This document shows positions 7,480-16,595 of a stretch of 60,453 nt of DNA, one piece after another. This stretch comes from Cupriavidus numazuensis (GTDB taxonomy: Bacteria > Pseudomonadota > Gammaproteobacteria > Burkholderiales > Burkholderiaceae). Position 1 is the stretch's first letter. The number at the start of each line of letters is the position of its first letter. Under the pieces are notes generated by a model. That model did not search any database and had not been told where the DNA came from. It saw only the letters and a program-made list of their open reading frames with translations. The stretch lies in the NCBI RefSeq assembly GCF_905397435.1, contig NZ_CAJPVI010000053.1, positions 1-60,453 on the forward strand, given 5' to 3'. The position numbers and the translations under genes were made by a program.

Positions 7480-9804
7480 ATGAACATGATGAGCAACAAG
7501 GAAGTGGGCCTGGGCAATCTGCTGCAGGACGGCAAGACCCTCAAGGAGTGCCGCGACGCGATCATTGCCCGCACTCAGGCCACCGGCCACTATAACGGCC
7601 TCGACAAGCTGGAGTTCCGCGACAGCGACCCGATCGGCTATGAGAAGCTGTTCTCCAAGCTGCGCGGCGGCCTGGTGCATGCCCGCGAAACCGCGAAGAA
7701 GATTGCCGCCAGTCCCATTGTCGAGCAGGAAGGCGAACTCTGCTTCACGCTCTACAACGCTGTGGGTGACTGCGTGCTGACCTCGACCGGCATCATCATC
7801 CACGTTGGCACCATGGGCGCGGCGATCAAGTACATGATCGAGAATAACTGGGAGGCCAACCCCGGAATCAATCCAGGTGACATGTTCACCAACAACGACT
7901 GCTCCATCGGCAACGTGCACCCCTGCGACATCGCCACCATCGTGCCGATCTTCTGGGAGGGCAAGCTGATCGGCTGGGTGGGCGGCGTGACCCACGTCAT
8001 CGACACCGGCTCGGTGACGCCGGGCTCGATGTCCACCGGGCAGACCCAGCGCTTCGGCGACGGCTACATGATCACTTGCCGCAAGACCGGCGTGAACGAC
8101 GAGCCGCTGCGCGACTGGCTGCACGAGTCGCAGCGCTCGGTGCGTACGCCGAAATACTGGATCCTCGACGAGAAAACCCGGATCGCCGGCTGCCACATGA
8201 TCCGCGAACTGGTCGAAGAAGTGATCCGTGCCGACGGCCTCGAGGCCTACGAGAAGTTCGCCTACGAGGTCATCGAAGAAGGCCGCCGCGGACTGCAGAG
8301 CCGCATCAAGGCGATGACCCTGCCTGGCAAGTACCGCAAGGTCTCCTTTGTCGACGTGCCCTACAAGCATGACGACGTGCAGGTCTCAAACGCCTTCGCC
8401 AAGCTCGACTCCATCATGCACTCGCCGGTGGAGATGACCATCAAGCCGGACGGCAAGTGGCGCCTCGACTTCGAAGGCGCGAGCCGCTGGGGCTGGCATA
8501 CCTTCAACGCGCACCAGGTGGCATTCACTTCCGGAATCTGGGTGATGATGTGCCAGACCCTTGTACCCACCCAGCGCATCAACGACGGTGCCTACTTCGC
8601 CACCGAATTCCGCTTGCCCAAGGGCACGTGGTGCAACCCGGATGACCGCCGCACCGGCCACGCCTATGCCTGGCACTTCCTGGTCTCGGGCTGGGCGGCG
8701 CTGTGGCGCGGCCTGTCGCAGTCCTACTTCAGCCGCGGCTATCTGGAAGAGGTCAACGCCGGCAACGCCAACACTTCCAACTGGCTGCAGGGCGGCGGCA
8801 TCAACCAGGACGGCGAGATCCACGCGGTTAACAGCTTCGAGGCCAGCTCCTGCGGCACCGGCGCCTGTGCCGTCAAGGATGGCCTCAACCACGCCGCCGC
8901 GATCTGGAACCCCGAAGGCGACATGGGCGACATCGAGATCTGGGAGATGGCGGAGCCATTGCTCTACCTAGGGCGCAACGTCAAGGCCAATTCCGGCGGA
9001 TACGGCAAGTACCGAGGCGGTTGCGGGTTCGAGACGCTGCGCATGGTGTGGAACGCCCAGGACTGGACCATGTTCTTCATGGGCAACGGCTTCATGAACA
9101 GCGACTGGGGCATGATGGGCGGCTACCCGTCCGCGACCGGCTATCGCTTTGAGGCGCACAAGACCGGCCTGGACCAGCGCATCGCCATCGGCGATTCCCT
9201 GCCGCTCGGCGGCGACATCGACCCGGGCAACCCCGACTTCGAGCGCCACATCGATGCCACCGCCGAGGTCAAGCGCGACAAGCAGTGCATCACGACGGAG
9301 GACTGCTACGCCAACCATGACCTGTACCTGAACTACCTGCGCGGTGGGCCGGGCTTTGGCGACCCCCTCGATCGGGACCCGGAAGCCATCGAAGCGGACC
9401 TCAACCAGAAGTTCCTGCTGCCGGCCTACGCGCAGAAGGTATATGGGGCTGTCTTCACCCAGGACGACAAGGGCGTCTTTACCGTGAATGCTGCCAAGAC
9501 CCAAGCACGCCGTGCAGAAGTTCGCAAGGAACGCTTGGCCCGGGCGTTGCCGACGCGCGAATGGATGAAGGAAGAGCGCGAACGCATTCTCAACAAGCAC
9601 GGGTCCGTCCAGGTGCAGCACATGTTCGCCACCAGCTTTGCCCTGTCTGAGAAGTTCACGCGGGAGTTCAAGGAATTCTGGAACCTGCCCGCCGACTGGC
9701 AGGTGCGTGAAGAAGAGCTGGGCGTGCCATCCTACGGCGCCAAGCACCGCATGGACCTCTCCCTGCTGCCCGACGTCACCACTGTCGTCCAGGTCGAAGA
9801 GTAA
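7480..9804 (+). CDS. acxB: Acetone carboxylase alpha subunit (HyuB-like, Mn-binding)
   Basis: A 774-residue HyuB-family protein starting at ATG 7480, after AAGGAGA; an upstream in-frame extension is rejected because it runs through acxA. The segment NNDCSIGNVHPCD followed by GGVTHVID places His147, Asp150 and His172 where the structurally characterised Xanthobacter enzyme has its Mn ligands (numbering recalled from the literature, offset about three). The alpha subunit carries the metal site at which acetone enolate and CO2 are joined. The late NQDGEIHAVNSFEASSCGTGACAVKDGLNHAAA segment is also family-typical. It is intact and in step with acxA and acxC. Confidence 0.93.
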   Translation: MNMMSNKEVGLGNLLQDGKTLKECRDAIIARTQATGHYNGLDKLEFRDSDPIGYEKLFSKLRGGLVHARETAKKIAASPIVEQEGELCFTLYNAVGDCVLTSTGIIIHVGTMGAAIKYMIENNWEANPGINPGDMFTNNDCSIGNVHPCDIATIVPIFWEGKLIGWVGGVTHVIDTGSVTPGSMSTGQTQRFGDGYMITCRKTGVNDEPLRDWLHESQRSVRTPKYWILDEKTRIAGCHMIRELVEEVIRADGLEAYEKFAYEVIEEGRRGLQSRIKAMTLPGKYRKVSFVDVPYKHDDVQVSNAFAKLDSIMHSPVEMTIKPDGKWRLDFEGASRWGWHTFNAHQVAFTSGIWVMMCQTLVPTQRINDGAYFATEFRLPKGTWCNPDDRRTGHAYAWHFLVSGWAALWRGLSQSYFSRGYLEEVNAGNANTSNWLQGGGINQDGEIHAVNSFEASSCGTGACAVKDGLNHAAAIWNPEGDMGDIEIWEMAEPLLYLGRNVKANSGGYGKYRGGCGFETLRMVWNAQDWTMFFMGNGFMNSDWGMMGGYPSATGYRFEAHKTGLDQRIAIGDSLPLGGDIDPGNPDFERHIDATAEVKRDKQCITTEDCYANHDLYLNYLRGGPGFGDPLDRDPEAIEADLNQKFLLPAYAQKVYGAVFTQDDKGVFTVNAAKTQARRAEVRKERLARALPTREWMKEERERILNKHGSVQVQHMFATSFALSEKFTREFKEFWNLPADWQVREEELGVPSYGAKHRMDLSLLPDVTTVVQVEE

Positions 9805-9827
9805 TCACCGCATCCAGGAGCTGAAAC

Positions 9828-10337
9828 ATGTCAACCTACACCAATGAACAGGTCGCCCACCTCGTCGAAGGCTCCCTTGACTGGGAAACCACCTTCCGCA
9901 TGCTCTCGATGCCCAAGGACGATAGCCGGTTCGCGCAGTACCTGGCGGCCCTGCAGGCCAAGGTGAACTTTCCTGACCGTATCGTGCTACCGCTCAGCCC
10001 GCACATGTTTATCGTGCAGTCGGCCAAGAGCAAAAAGTGGGTAGTCAAGTGCGACTGCGGTCACGAATTCTGCGATTACCGCGAGAACTGGAAGCTCCAT
10101 GCTTCGATCTACGTGCGGGACACGGAGGAGGCGATGACCGAGGTGTATCCGAAGCTGATGGCCCCCGACACGCAGTGGCAGGTGTATCGCGAATACTACT
10201 GCCCATCGTGCGGCACCATGCACGACGTCGAGGCGCCTACTCCGTGGTATCCCGTGATCCACGACTTCGAGCCCGACATCGAGGCCTTCTACAAGGAGTG
10301 GGTGAATCTCCCGGTGCCGGAGCGCGCGTCGGATTAA
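9828..10337 (+). CDS. acxC: Acetone carboxylase gamma subunit
   Basis: A 169-residue protein matching the small third subunit of acetone carboxylase in size and position. It has two zinc-ribbon-like half motifs, CDCGHEFC at about residues 75-82 and CPSCGTMH at about 124-131. These probably form one structural metal site. It begins 23 bases after acxB behind GGAG. The C-terminus (HDFEPDIEAFYKEWVNLPVPER) is characteristic of the family. The subunit is needed for the alpha2-beta2-gamma2 complex in the enzymes studied; its exact role is not settled. A strong hairpin follows 13 bases after the stop. Confidence 0.92.
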   Translation: MSTYTNEQVAHLVEGSLDWETTFRMLSMPKDDSRFAQYLAALQAKVNFPDRIVLPLSPHMFIVQSAKSKKWVVKCDCGHEFCDYRENWKLHASIYVRDTEEAMTEVYPKLMAPDTQWQVYREYYCPSCGTMHDVEAPTPWYPVIHDFEPDIEAFYKEWVNLPVPERASD

Positions 10338-10350
10338 GCGTCGCCTGAAT

Positions 10351-10376
10351 CGGAGGGCAGGCGAGCCTGCCCTCCG
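10351..10376 (+). terminator. Strong hairpin after acxC
   Basis: Perfect 11-bp arms CGGAGGGCAGG (10351-10361) and CCTGCCCTCCG (10366-10376) with a CGAG loop, 13 bases after the acxC stop. No T-tract follows, so it may act as an mRNA 3' stabiliser or a weak terminator rather than a classical intrinsic terminator. Confidence 0.65.
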
Positions 10377-10528
10377 AGAACGGGCGAGCTGGGACTCAGT
10401 AAGGCGTATGAAGAAGTGGGCGCCCTATGAGGCAGCGCGAGCAAAGGCGAGCTGTATCGCCGTGCTTGCTTCCCCGGCTCACCAACCAGTCCGAAATCGA
10501 ATCACTAACGACGGCAACGGAAGGCAGC

Positions 10529-12064
10529 ATGAACACGAACCTCGCGCATATGCTGGTCCGCACAGCCCGCGCATACCCCGCTCAGGCCGCGCTTTTTCTC
10601 GGCACTGAGCAGCTCTCGACCTTTGCTCAGCTTGCCGACCGCGTCGCTCGGTGCGCTGGGGGATTGCGCGACTGGCTCGGTCTGCATGCCGGTGACCGAG
10701 TGGTGCTCATCATGAAGAACTGTCCTCAGTATGTCGAGTTGTTATACGCAATCTGGCATGCAGGACTGTGTGCGGTACCAATCAACGCCAAGTTGCATCC
10801 GCGCGAGATCGACGACATCGTACGAGACAGTGGTGCGTCCGTTTGCTTTGTCAGCGATGTGAATGCAGTGACAAACGCAAGGACCATCGTTGTCGACTCC
10901 ACCGACTATCACGCCCTCTTTGCGGCGCCCGGTGTACCGGTTGCCGATGTCGTCGGGGATACCCTTGCCTGGCTGTTCTACACCAGCGGAACGACGGGCA
11001 AGCCAAAGGGCGTCATGCTCTCGCACGGGAATCTGAGCGCGATGTCCGGAGCGTATTGCGGCGCTGTCACGCGCATCGTCCCAGGCGACGTCTCATTCAC
11101 GCTGCGCCAATGTCCCACGGCTCGGGGCTTTACATCGTCCCGCACATCGCCGAAGGTGCCAGTCAAGTCATTCCATCCTCGGGCGGTTTCAATGCCGCCG
11201 AGCTGGTCGAACTCGTTGCGGCGTACCCGCGAACAAGTCTGTTTGCGGCGCCGACCATGCTCAACCGCCTGGTCGAGTACGTGCGCCGAAGCTGTGCCGA
11301 TCTCTCGAATCTCAAGGTCATCGTTTGCGGCGGCGCCCCCCTCTATCTGGAGGATGAAGTCGCCGCGCTTGACTGTCTGGGCGCGAAAATTGCGCAGATC
11401 TATGGCCAGGGCGAAAGTCCGATGACGATTACCGCCCAGACGTCAGCGGAGCCATGCTGCAGGCGACCGCGACGTGCTGGCTTCCGTTGGCCGTGCCTTT
11501 CCAGGCGTGGAGATTCGCATCGCCGATACCCACGACGACCCTCTCCCTGAGGGTGAAATTGGTGAAGTGCTGGTGCGCGGCGCTGCCGTGATGCAAGGCT
11601 ATTGGAATAATCCGGAGGCCAGTGCGGGGACGTTGCGCAATGGTTGGTTGCATACCGGCGATGTCGGCTGCATGGACCAACACGGCCGGCTTATCCTGAA
11701 GGACCGCAGCAAGGAGACGATCATCAGCGGTGGTTCTAACGTCTACCCGCGCGAGGTGGAGGATGCGCTGCTCACGCATCCTGCCGTGGCGGAAGTCTCC
11801 GTGCTCGGGCGCAGCCACGCCGACTGGGGAGAGGAAGTGGTGGCCGTTGTCGTTCGCAAGGCCCGGACGCAGGTGACCATGTCCGAGTTGGACCAATGGT
11901 GTTTGCGCCGGATTGCCCGATTCAAGCGGCCCAAGGCGTATCTGTTCGTGGAAGCGTTGCCGAGGAACGCCAACGGCAAGGTGCTCAAGGCTGCGCTGCG
12001 TGACTTGGTGGCCAAACGTGGCGAGGAGTCGAATGCCAGAACCTGGCGCTGGAAGCTTGCATAG
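10529..12064 (+). pseudogene. AMP-dependent acyl-CoA synthetase broken by two frameshifts
   Basis: Three consecutive frames together make one ANL-superfamily CoA ligase of about 510 residues. The first (from ATG 10529) holds the phosphate-binding loop WLFYTSGTTGKPKGVMLSHGN and runs to about 11095. The second gives HAAPMSHGSGLY, KVIVCGGAPLY and IYGQGESPMTIT. The third, from about 11465, gives ASVGRAFPGVEIRIAD, LHTGDVGCMD, DRSKETIISGGSNVYPREVE and the catalytic lysine in PRNANGKVLK. The second shift restores the first frame. Directly behind acxABC, the intact gene could have activated acetoacetate or another acid (inference). Sequencing error is an alternative to real decay. Confidence 0.85.
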
Positions 12065-12218
12065 CAGGAACGACTGCGTGGTCCCGTGAGAGGCGCAACC
12101 CGTTGTCATAGTCAGGCGGCGAAGATCCGTGGTGTCTCTGTCGGCATGCCGTTCACGCTTCGAGAGCGGCAAGGGCTGCAATCTCGACCGGCCGGCGCGC
12201 TCGCCTAAAACTCACAAA

Positions 12219-12581
12219 TCAGTTCGGCATCCCAGCTAGCCAGACAATGGCAAGGTAGGTCAGCACGTGCGCGTACTGGTCCAGGCCAAATGCCCACCAG
12301 AACTGCGGCTGATTCGGTGTCAACTTGGCGCGTCGGCCGAGGCGCACCTTCCAGCGATCGATCATGTAGTGGATGACAGTGTCAGAGATGCCCAGCCAAA
12401 GCCAGTAGGTGACACCGAATCCCCCGAGCAGGGCAGCCGTGCACAGGCCATGCAGACCCGCGTGGGCGTAGCCACCTAGCTTCCGGAAATCGTCCTTGCC
12501 GGCGAGCATCCAGCTCGGCTGCCACAGGTAGTCACATACGAGATGCTTGGTCACCAGCGCGAGCAGCAGCAGCAACGCCAT
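12219..12581 (-). CDS. DUF3307 small membrane protein, intact copy
   Basis: A 120-residue hydrophobic protein starting at ATG 12581 behind GGGGAGG. It has KHLVCDYLWQPSW near the N-terminus, a hydrophobic segment around YAHAGLHGLCTAALLGG, a conserved HYMIDRWKVRLGRR stretch and a C-terminal segment ending YLAIVWLAGMPN. It is the full-length counterpart of the truncated gene at 75-368, which lies 12 kb away in the same orientation, so the two form a direct repeat of about 260 bases. The function is unknown. It is flanked by unrelated catabolic operons on both sides. About 240 bases upstream (12588-12828) contain no supportable gene. Confidence 0.75.
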   Translation of the reverse strand: MALLLLLALVTKHLVCDYLWQPSWMLAGKDDFRKLGGYAHAGLHGLCTAALLGGFGVTYWLWLGISDTVIHYMIDRWKVRLGRRAKLTPNQPQFWWAFGLDQYAHVLTYLAIVWLAGMPN

Positions 12582-12828
12582 GATCAACCCTCCCCAAGTC
12601 TATGCTGTGCTGTAAGGCTGCCCCCTTCCGCCCTTCGCAGTGAAGGCAGCCGCCTCCGGTATTCCTCCATCGTAGGCGAAGACGGTCGCCGCTTCGTCGC
12701 ATAGTCAGCCCTGGCGTTGGTGCGAGACCGCCTGATGCGCTTGCTGGTCAGCGTGTCGATATCGTGCGAGCGTGTCTCGCACAAGGCCCGGTCCCGACCG
12801 ATGACCAGGCAACAACATCTCATCATCC

Positions 12829-13314
12829 TCAGCGCAGATTGCGCGCACATTGCGTCAGCCATTGACGAAGCAAATCCACGTGTTGCGGATCGATGCCTTC
12901 CAGCATTTCCGCTTCGAGCTTCTTCACGGTCTCGTCGCAACGCGCCAGCAGCGCCCGTGCATTCTCTGTCAGGCTCAGCTTGACGACGCGTCCGTGCGTC
13001 GGATCTGCCTCACGCACGATCCAGCCCTTGGTCTCCATCATCTTGACGATTTCGTTGGCCGACTGCGGTGACATGAACGACCGTTCGGCCAGCTGCGCAT
13101 TGGACAGGCTGCCTCTCGCCTGCAATACGGACATGGCCGTGAAGAACGGCAGCGTAATGCCATGCGGCGCGAGTGCCTCGGTCAGCCGGCGCTTGACGAT
13201 GCGATCGGTGCGACCGATGAGGTAGGGAATACGGATCGGCGCGGAATTCACTACTTCCGGCGTGGCGGCCTGATCGACGTCCTTCGTTGTCTTTTTCGTT
13301 CTTGACGTTGCCAT
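12829..13314 (-). CDS. MarR-family regulator of hydroxycinnamate genes
   Basis: A 161-residue winged-helix regulator. The DNA-binding region spans LSNAQLAERSFMSPQSANEIVKMMETKGWIVREADPTHGRVVKLSLTENA (in parts), the standard MarR HTH plus wing with D..HGR..KLSLT. It is divergent from the tannase-MFS-porin unit, and a near-perfect TATCAGG/CCTGATA operator lies in between. The same operator recurs before the hydratase/lyase operon at 17781. Characterised ferulate and p-coumarate MarR repressors (FerR/CouR type) are released by hydroxycinnamoyl-CoA thioesters. The same ligand is likely here but inferred. It probably represses itself and both operons. Confidence 0.88.
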   Translation of the reverse strand: MATSRTKKTTKDVDQAATPEVVNSAPIRIPYLIGRTDRIVKRRLTEALAPHGITLPFFTAMSVLQARGSLSNAQLAERSFMSPQSANEIVKMMETKGWIVREADPTHGRVVKLSLTENARALLARCDETVKKLEAEMLEGIDPQHVDLLRQWLTQCARNLR

Positions 13315-13386
13315 GGTGGTATGCGGTGCTTTCTGTGTCGCGTCTTGAGAGTCGTTAGGGGTTTACTCGCAACGATGATAATCTAC

Positions 13387-13416
13387 TTGATGTATCAGGA
13401 AGCCTGATATTATATT
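13387..13416 (+). promoter_or_regulatory. MarR operator embedded in a sigma-70-like promoter (tannase unit)
   Basis: The dyad TATCAGG (13393-13399), AAG, CCTGATA (13403-13409) lies between a possible -35 (TTGATG, 13387) and an AT-rich -10 region (TATTATATT from 13408). Occupancy would block RNA polymerase. It differs from the site at 17781 only in the spacer (AAG versus TAG), and the base context TATTA after it is also shared. The divergent MarR gene starts 79 bases away. Confidence 0.82.
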
Positions 13417-13545
13417 GATACGGCGTTGACGTGCCGTAGAGGCACCCGCGCACCACGCGATACGGCATTTGACCTCCGAGCACCCGGGGGCGGCAGTGAT
13501 CATTGCCGCACCACCGGCCACGATCTGACAATAAGGGAGACATCC

Positions 13546-15309
13546 ATGCAGCAAATCCTTGCCGGCGGCGCCTTGGCGGCCGCCGCGATGGCGCTCGTCT
13601 CGTTGACGGGATGCGGTAGTGGGGACGATACCGGCAACACCACAGCCGGGGCGTCCACTCCGGCTTCCTCCACCGCGTTGCCTTCAGTCTCGCCAGCGAC
13701 CGGCACTACGATGGGCGCCACGTGCGAAAGCCTTGCCGGTCGCCTGGCGTTCCAGAACACATCGGTCACGGCGGTCAGCACGGTGGCGGCCGGCGCCGTC
13801 AAGATCGGCGGCAGAGACGTCGCCGAGCATTGCCTGATCACGGGCAACATGAACACGCGCGTGAGCCAGGTGGATGGCAACACCTACGCCATCGGCTTCG
13901 AGATCCGCATGCCGAAATCCTGGAATGGCCGGTTCTTCTACCAGGCCAACGGAGGACTGGATGGAAGCGTCGCCACTGCGTTCGGCACGTTCGGCGGCGG
14001 CCCGGTGACTGGGGCGTTGGCCATGGGCTTTGCTGTCATCAGCTCGGACGCGGGCCACAGCGGCAGCCAGAACCCGCTGTTCGGTTTTGATCCGCAAGCG
14101 CGCATCGACTATGGCTACAACGCCGCGGCGACCCTGACGCCAATGGCCAAGGCGTTGATCGGGCAGGCCTACGGCAAAGGGCCCGATCGCAGCTACTTCG
14201 GCGGCTGCTCTAACGGCGGACGCCACGCGATGGTGGCGGCAGCGCGGCTGGCTTCGCAGTACGACGGCATCCTCGCGGGCGACCCCGGTTTCCACTTGCC
14301 CAAGGCGGCCGTTGCGCAAGTGTATGGCGCGCAGCAGCTCGCCACGGTCTCCAGTCTGGGCACTGATGGCCTGCCGGACATTTCGACGGCGCTGACGCCG
14401 ACGGAGGCATCATTGATCGCAACTCGCGTGCTCGCAAAGTGCGACGCGCTTGACGGTGCCACGGACGGCATGGTCCACGACCTCAAGGCGTGCCAGGCGC
14501 AGTTCAGCCTGGCCAACGATGTGCGCAGCTGCTCCGGCGCGCGCGATGGCACGTGCCTCACGGACGCGCAGAAGACCGCCCTTGGCAATATTTTCACTGG
14601 GGCACGCAACAGTGCCGGGCAATCGCTCTATGCCAGCTTCCCGTTCGACGCGGGGATCAGCGGGGCCAACTGGGCGCAATGGAAGCAGACGATGTCGGTC
14701 ACGCGCGATCCGGCGGCGCTGGCCTTCGTCTTCACCGTGCCCCCCGCACCGGCATCCACCAATAGTGCCTTGAAGGCTTATGCGTTCAACTTCAGCATGG
14801 ACGTCGATGCGCCGAAGATCTTTGCAACCAACGGCATCTATGCCGAATCGCCCTGGTCGTTCATGACGCCACCCGACGAAACCAATCTGTCGGTGCTGAA
14901 AAGCCGTGGCGCGAAGCTGATCGTGTATCACGGCACCAGCGATCCGGTGTTTTCCTCCAACGACACCACGGACTGGTACGAGCGCCTCACGGCAGCGAAC
15001 GGGGGCGATGCCAGCAACTTCGCGCGGTTCTTCCCGATCGCGGGAATGAACCACTGCTCGGGCGGGCCGACCGCGGACCAGTTCGACATGATCACCCCGC
15101 TGGTGGCATGGGTGGAGCAGGGCAAGGTGCCCGACAGTGTCGTGGCCACGGCGCGCGGCGCGGGCAACGCGGTGCCGAATGCCGAAGTATCGACCGCCTG
15201 GAACACGGGAAGCACTGACCGCACGCGGCCGCTGTGCGCGTATCCGAAGACGGCCCGCTACGCCGGCTCCGGCGACATCAACGATGCGGCGAACTTCCGC
15301 TGTCTCTGA
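13546..15309 (+). CDS. Tannase/feruloyl esterase family lipoprotein
   Basis: A 587-residue protein starting at ATG 13546 (GGGAGA upstream). It has a lipoprotein signal peptide with lipobox SLTGC (Cys23) and a Ser/Thr-rich linker. The tannase-family nucleophile elbow is GGCSNGG, with Ser222 next to a cysteine. The catalytic-loop cysteine-histidine element is in MNHCSGGP near the C-terminus, and HGTSDPVFS precedes it; this is the CS-D-HC arrangement of the family. The enzyme should be an outer-membrane or periplasmic esterase releasing hydroxycinnamic acids from esters such as chlorogenate or methyl ferulate. It is first in a unit with a transporter and a porin and is MarR-controlled. Exact substrate unknown. 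Confidence 0.9.
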   Translation: MQQILAGGALAAAAMALVSLTGCGSGDDTGNTTAGASTPASSTALPSVSPATGTTMGATCESLAGRLAFQNTSVTAVSTVAAGAVKIGGRDVAEHCLITGNMNTRVSQVDGNTYAIGFEIRMPKSWNGRFFYQANGGLDGSVATAFGTFGGGPVTGALAMGFAVISSDAGHSGSQNPLFGFDPQARIDYGYNAAATLTPMAKALIGQAYGKGPDRSYFGGCSNGGRHAMVAAARLASQYDGILAGDPGFHLPKAAVAQVYGAQQLATVSSLGTDGLPDISTALTPTEASLIATRVLAKCDALDGATDGMVHDLKACQAQFSLANDVRSCSGARDGTCLTDAQKTALGNIFTGARNSAGQSLYASFPFDAGISGANWAQWKQTMSVTRDPAALAFVFTVPPAPASTNSALKAYAFNFSMDVDAPKIFATNGIYAESPWSFMTPPDETNLSVLKSRGAKLIVYHGTSDPVFSSNDTTDWYERLTAANGGDASNFARFFPIAGMNHCSGGPTADQFDMITPLVAWVEQGKVPDSVVATARGAGNAVPNAEVSTAWNTGSTDRTRPLCAYPKTARYAGSGDINDAANFRCL

Positions 15310-15334
15310 CCTCTGCACCACGCAAGGAACCACC

Positions 15335-16549
15335 ATGCAAACTTCAACCGTAGTACGCGCCGAGGCAACCTCGGGCGCGGCGCTGACGCTCGGCCTCTGC
15401 TTTGTCGTCGCGCTGCTGGAAGGGCTCGATTTGCAGTCGATTGGCGTCGCCGCGCCCCGCATGGCGCGGGAGTTCGGACTGTCGGTCAGCGAGATGGGAC
15501 TGGCGTTCAGCGCCGGAACGTTCGGCCTGCTGCCTGGCGCCATGCTGGGCGGACGGTTGGCCGACCGCATCGGACGCAAGCGTGTGTTGATCGTGGCCAC
15601 CGCGCTGTTTGGCATCTTTTCCATCGCGACGGCGCACACGGTCGACTTCTGGAGCCTGCTGGCCATCCGTGTCGCCACGGGCATGGGTCTGGGCGGTGCC
15701 ATGCCGAACCTGATTGCGATCTGCTCGGAATCGGTGCCGGCCAGGCTGCGCAATACCGCTGTCAGCATCATGTACTGCGGCATCCCGTTCGGCGGTGCCG
15801 TGGCGGCGGTGATCGGAATTCTCTCTGCCGGAGATACCGGATGGCGCCACATCTTCTATGTGGGCGGATTTGGGCCGCTGCTCGTCGTGCCGTTGTTGCT
15901 GATGCTCCAGGACTCGCGGCGTTTCGACCAGCGGCACGGTGAGTCGGTGAAGCCACCACCGGTGGCCTGGGCACTCTTTGGGGAGCGTCGCGCGGTGGCC
16001 ACCGCCTGTATCTGGATCAGCTACTTCTTCACGCTGATCGTGCTGTATTTCCTGCTGAACTGGCTGCCGTCGCTGATGGTGGCGAATGGCCTGAGCCCGG
16101 CGCAGGCGGGCGTGGTGCAGATCGTGTTCAACATCGGTGGCGGTGCCGGCGCGCTGGGCATCGGCATGCTGATGGACAGGGGTCGCCCGCGCGCGGTGGT
16201 GTCGGGCATGTATGCCGGGATCATCGTCGCGCTCGCCACGCTGGCGGCCGCTTCGGGCATGACGTGGATGGCATTCGGCGCCTTCCTGGCGGGCCTGTTC
16301 GTCATCGGTGCGCAGTCGGTGCTCTATGCGCTGGCAGCCGCGTATTACCCGATGGCCGTGCGCGGCACCGGCGTGGGCACCGCCGTCGCGGTGGGGCGCC
16401 TCGGCTCCATCGCCGGACCGATGCTGGCGGGGCAACTGCTGGCCATGGGCAAGAACGCGAGCACGATCATCGGCGCGAGTATTCCGATCACCATCATCTC
16501 CGCTATTGCCGCATTGCTGCTGTTGCAGCGGCCCGCGGCAAAAGACTGA
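15335..16549 (+). CDS. MFS aromatic-acid transporter (AAHS type)
   Basis: A 404-residue, roughly 12-segment membrane protein. It shows major-facilitator signatures: an early LLEGLDLQSIGVAAP helix with the acidic residue typical of aromatic acid:H+ symporters, then GGRLADRIGRKRVLI (loop 2-3), RVATGMGLGGAMPNLIA, and ESVPARLRNTAVS. It lies 25 bases after the esterase gene with GGAACC upstream. By position it imports the aromatic acid released by the esterase, such as ferulate, caffeate or quinate-type products (inference). It resembles MhpT/PcaK-like carriers. Confidence 0.88.
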   Translation: MQTSTVVRAEATSGAALTLGLCFVVALLEGLDLQSIGVAAPRMAREFGLSVSEMGLAFSAGTFGLLPGAMLGGRLADRIGRKRVLIVATALFGIFSIATAHTVDFWSLLAIRVATGMGLGGAMPNLIAICSESVPARLRNTAVSIMYCGIPFGGAVAAVIGILSAGDTGWRHIFYVGGFGPLLVVPLLLMLQDSRRFDQRHGESVKPPPVAWALFGERRAVATACIWISYFFTLIVLYFLLNWLPSLMVANGLSPAQAGVVQIVFNIGGGAGALGIGMLMDRGRPRAVVSGMYAGIIVALATLAAASGMTWMAFGAFLAGLFVIGAQSVLYALAAAYYPMAVRGTGVGTAVAVGRLGSIAGPMLAGQLLAMGKNASTIIGASIPITIISAIAALLLLQRPAAKD

Positions 16550-16595
16550 GCACGACAACAAGAGATCACAACAGAAGGAAGGAGCAAGCGAGACA

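Noticed and set aside
6476..8370. Long minus-strand frames opposite acxA and acxB
   Set aside because: These are shadows of strong coding sequence on the plus strand; no ribosome binding sites or motifs.
10351..10376. Classical rho-independent terminator after acxC
   Set aside because: The hairpin is perfect but lacks the T-tract, so it is recorded as a hairpin of uncertain role.
14410..15852. 480-residue minus-strand open frame
   Set aside because: It is antisense to the esterase and transporter genes, with low-complexity Arg/Ala/Ser-rich sequence and no domain. It is a by-product of high GC in the real frames.
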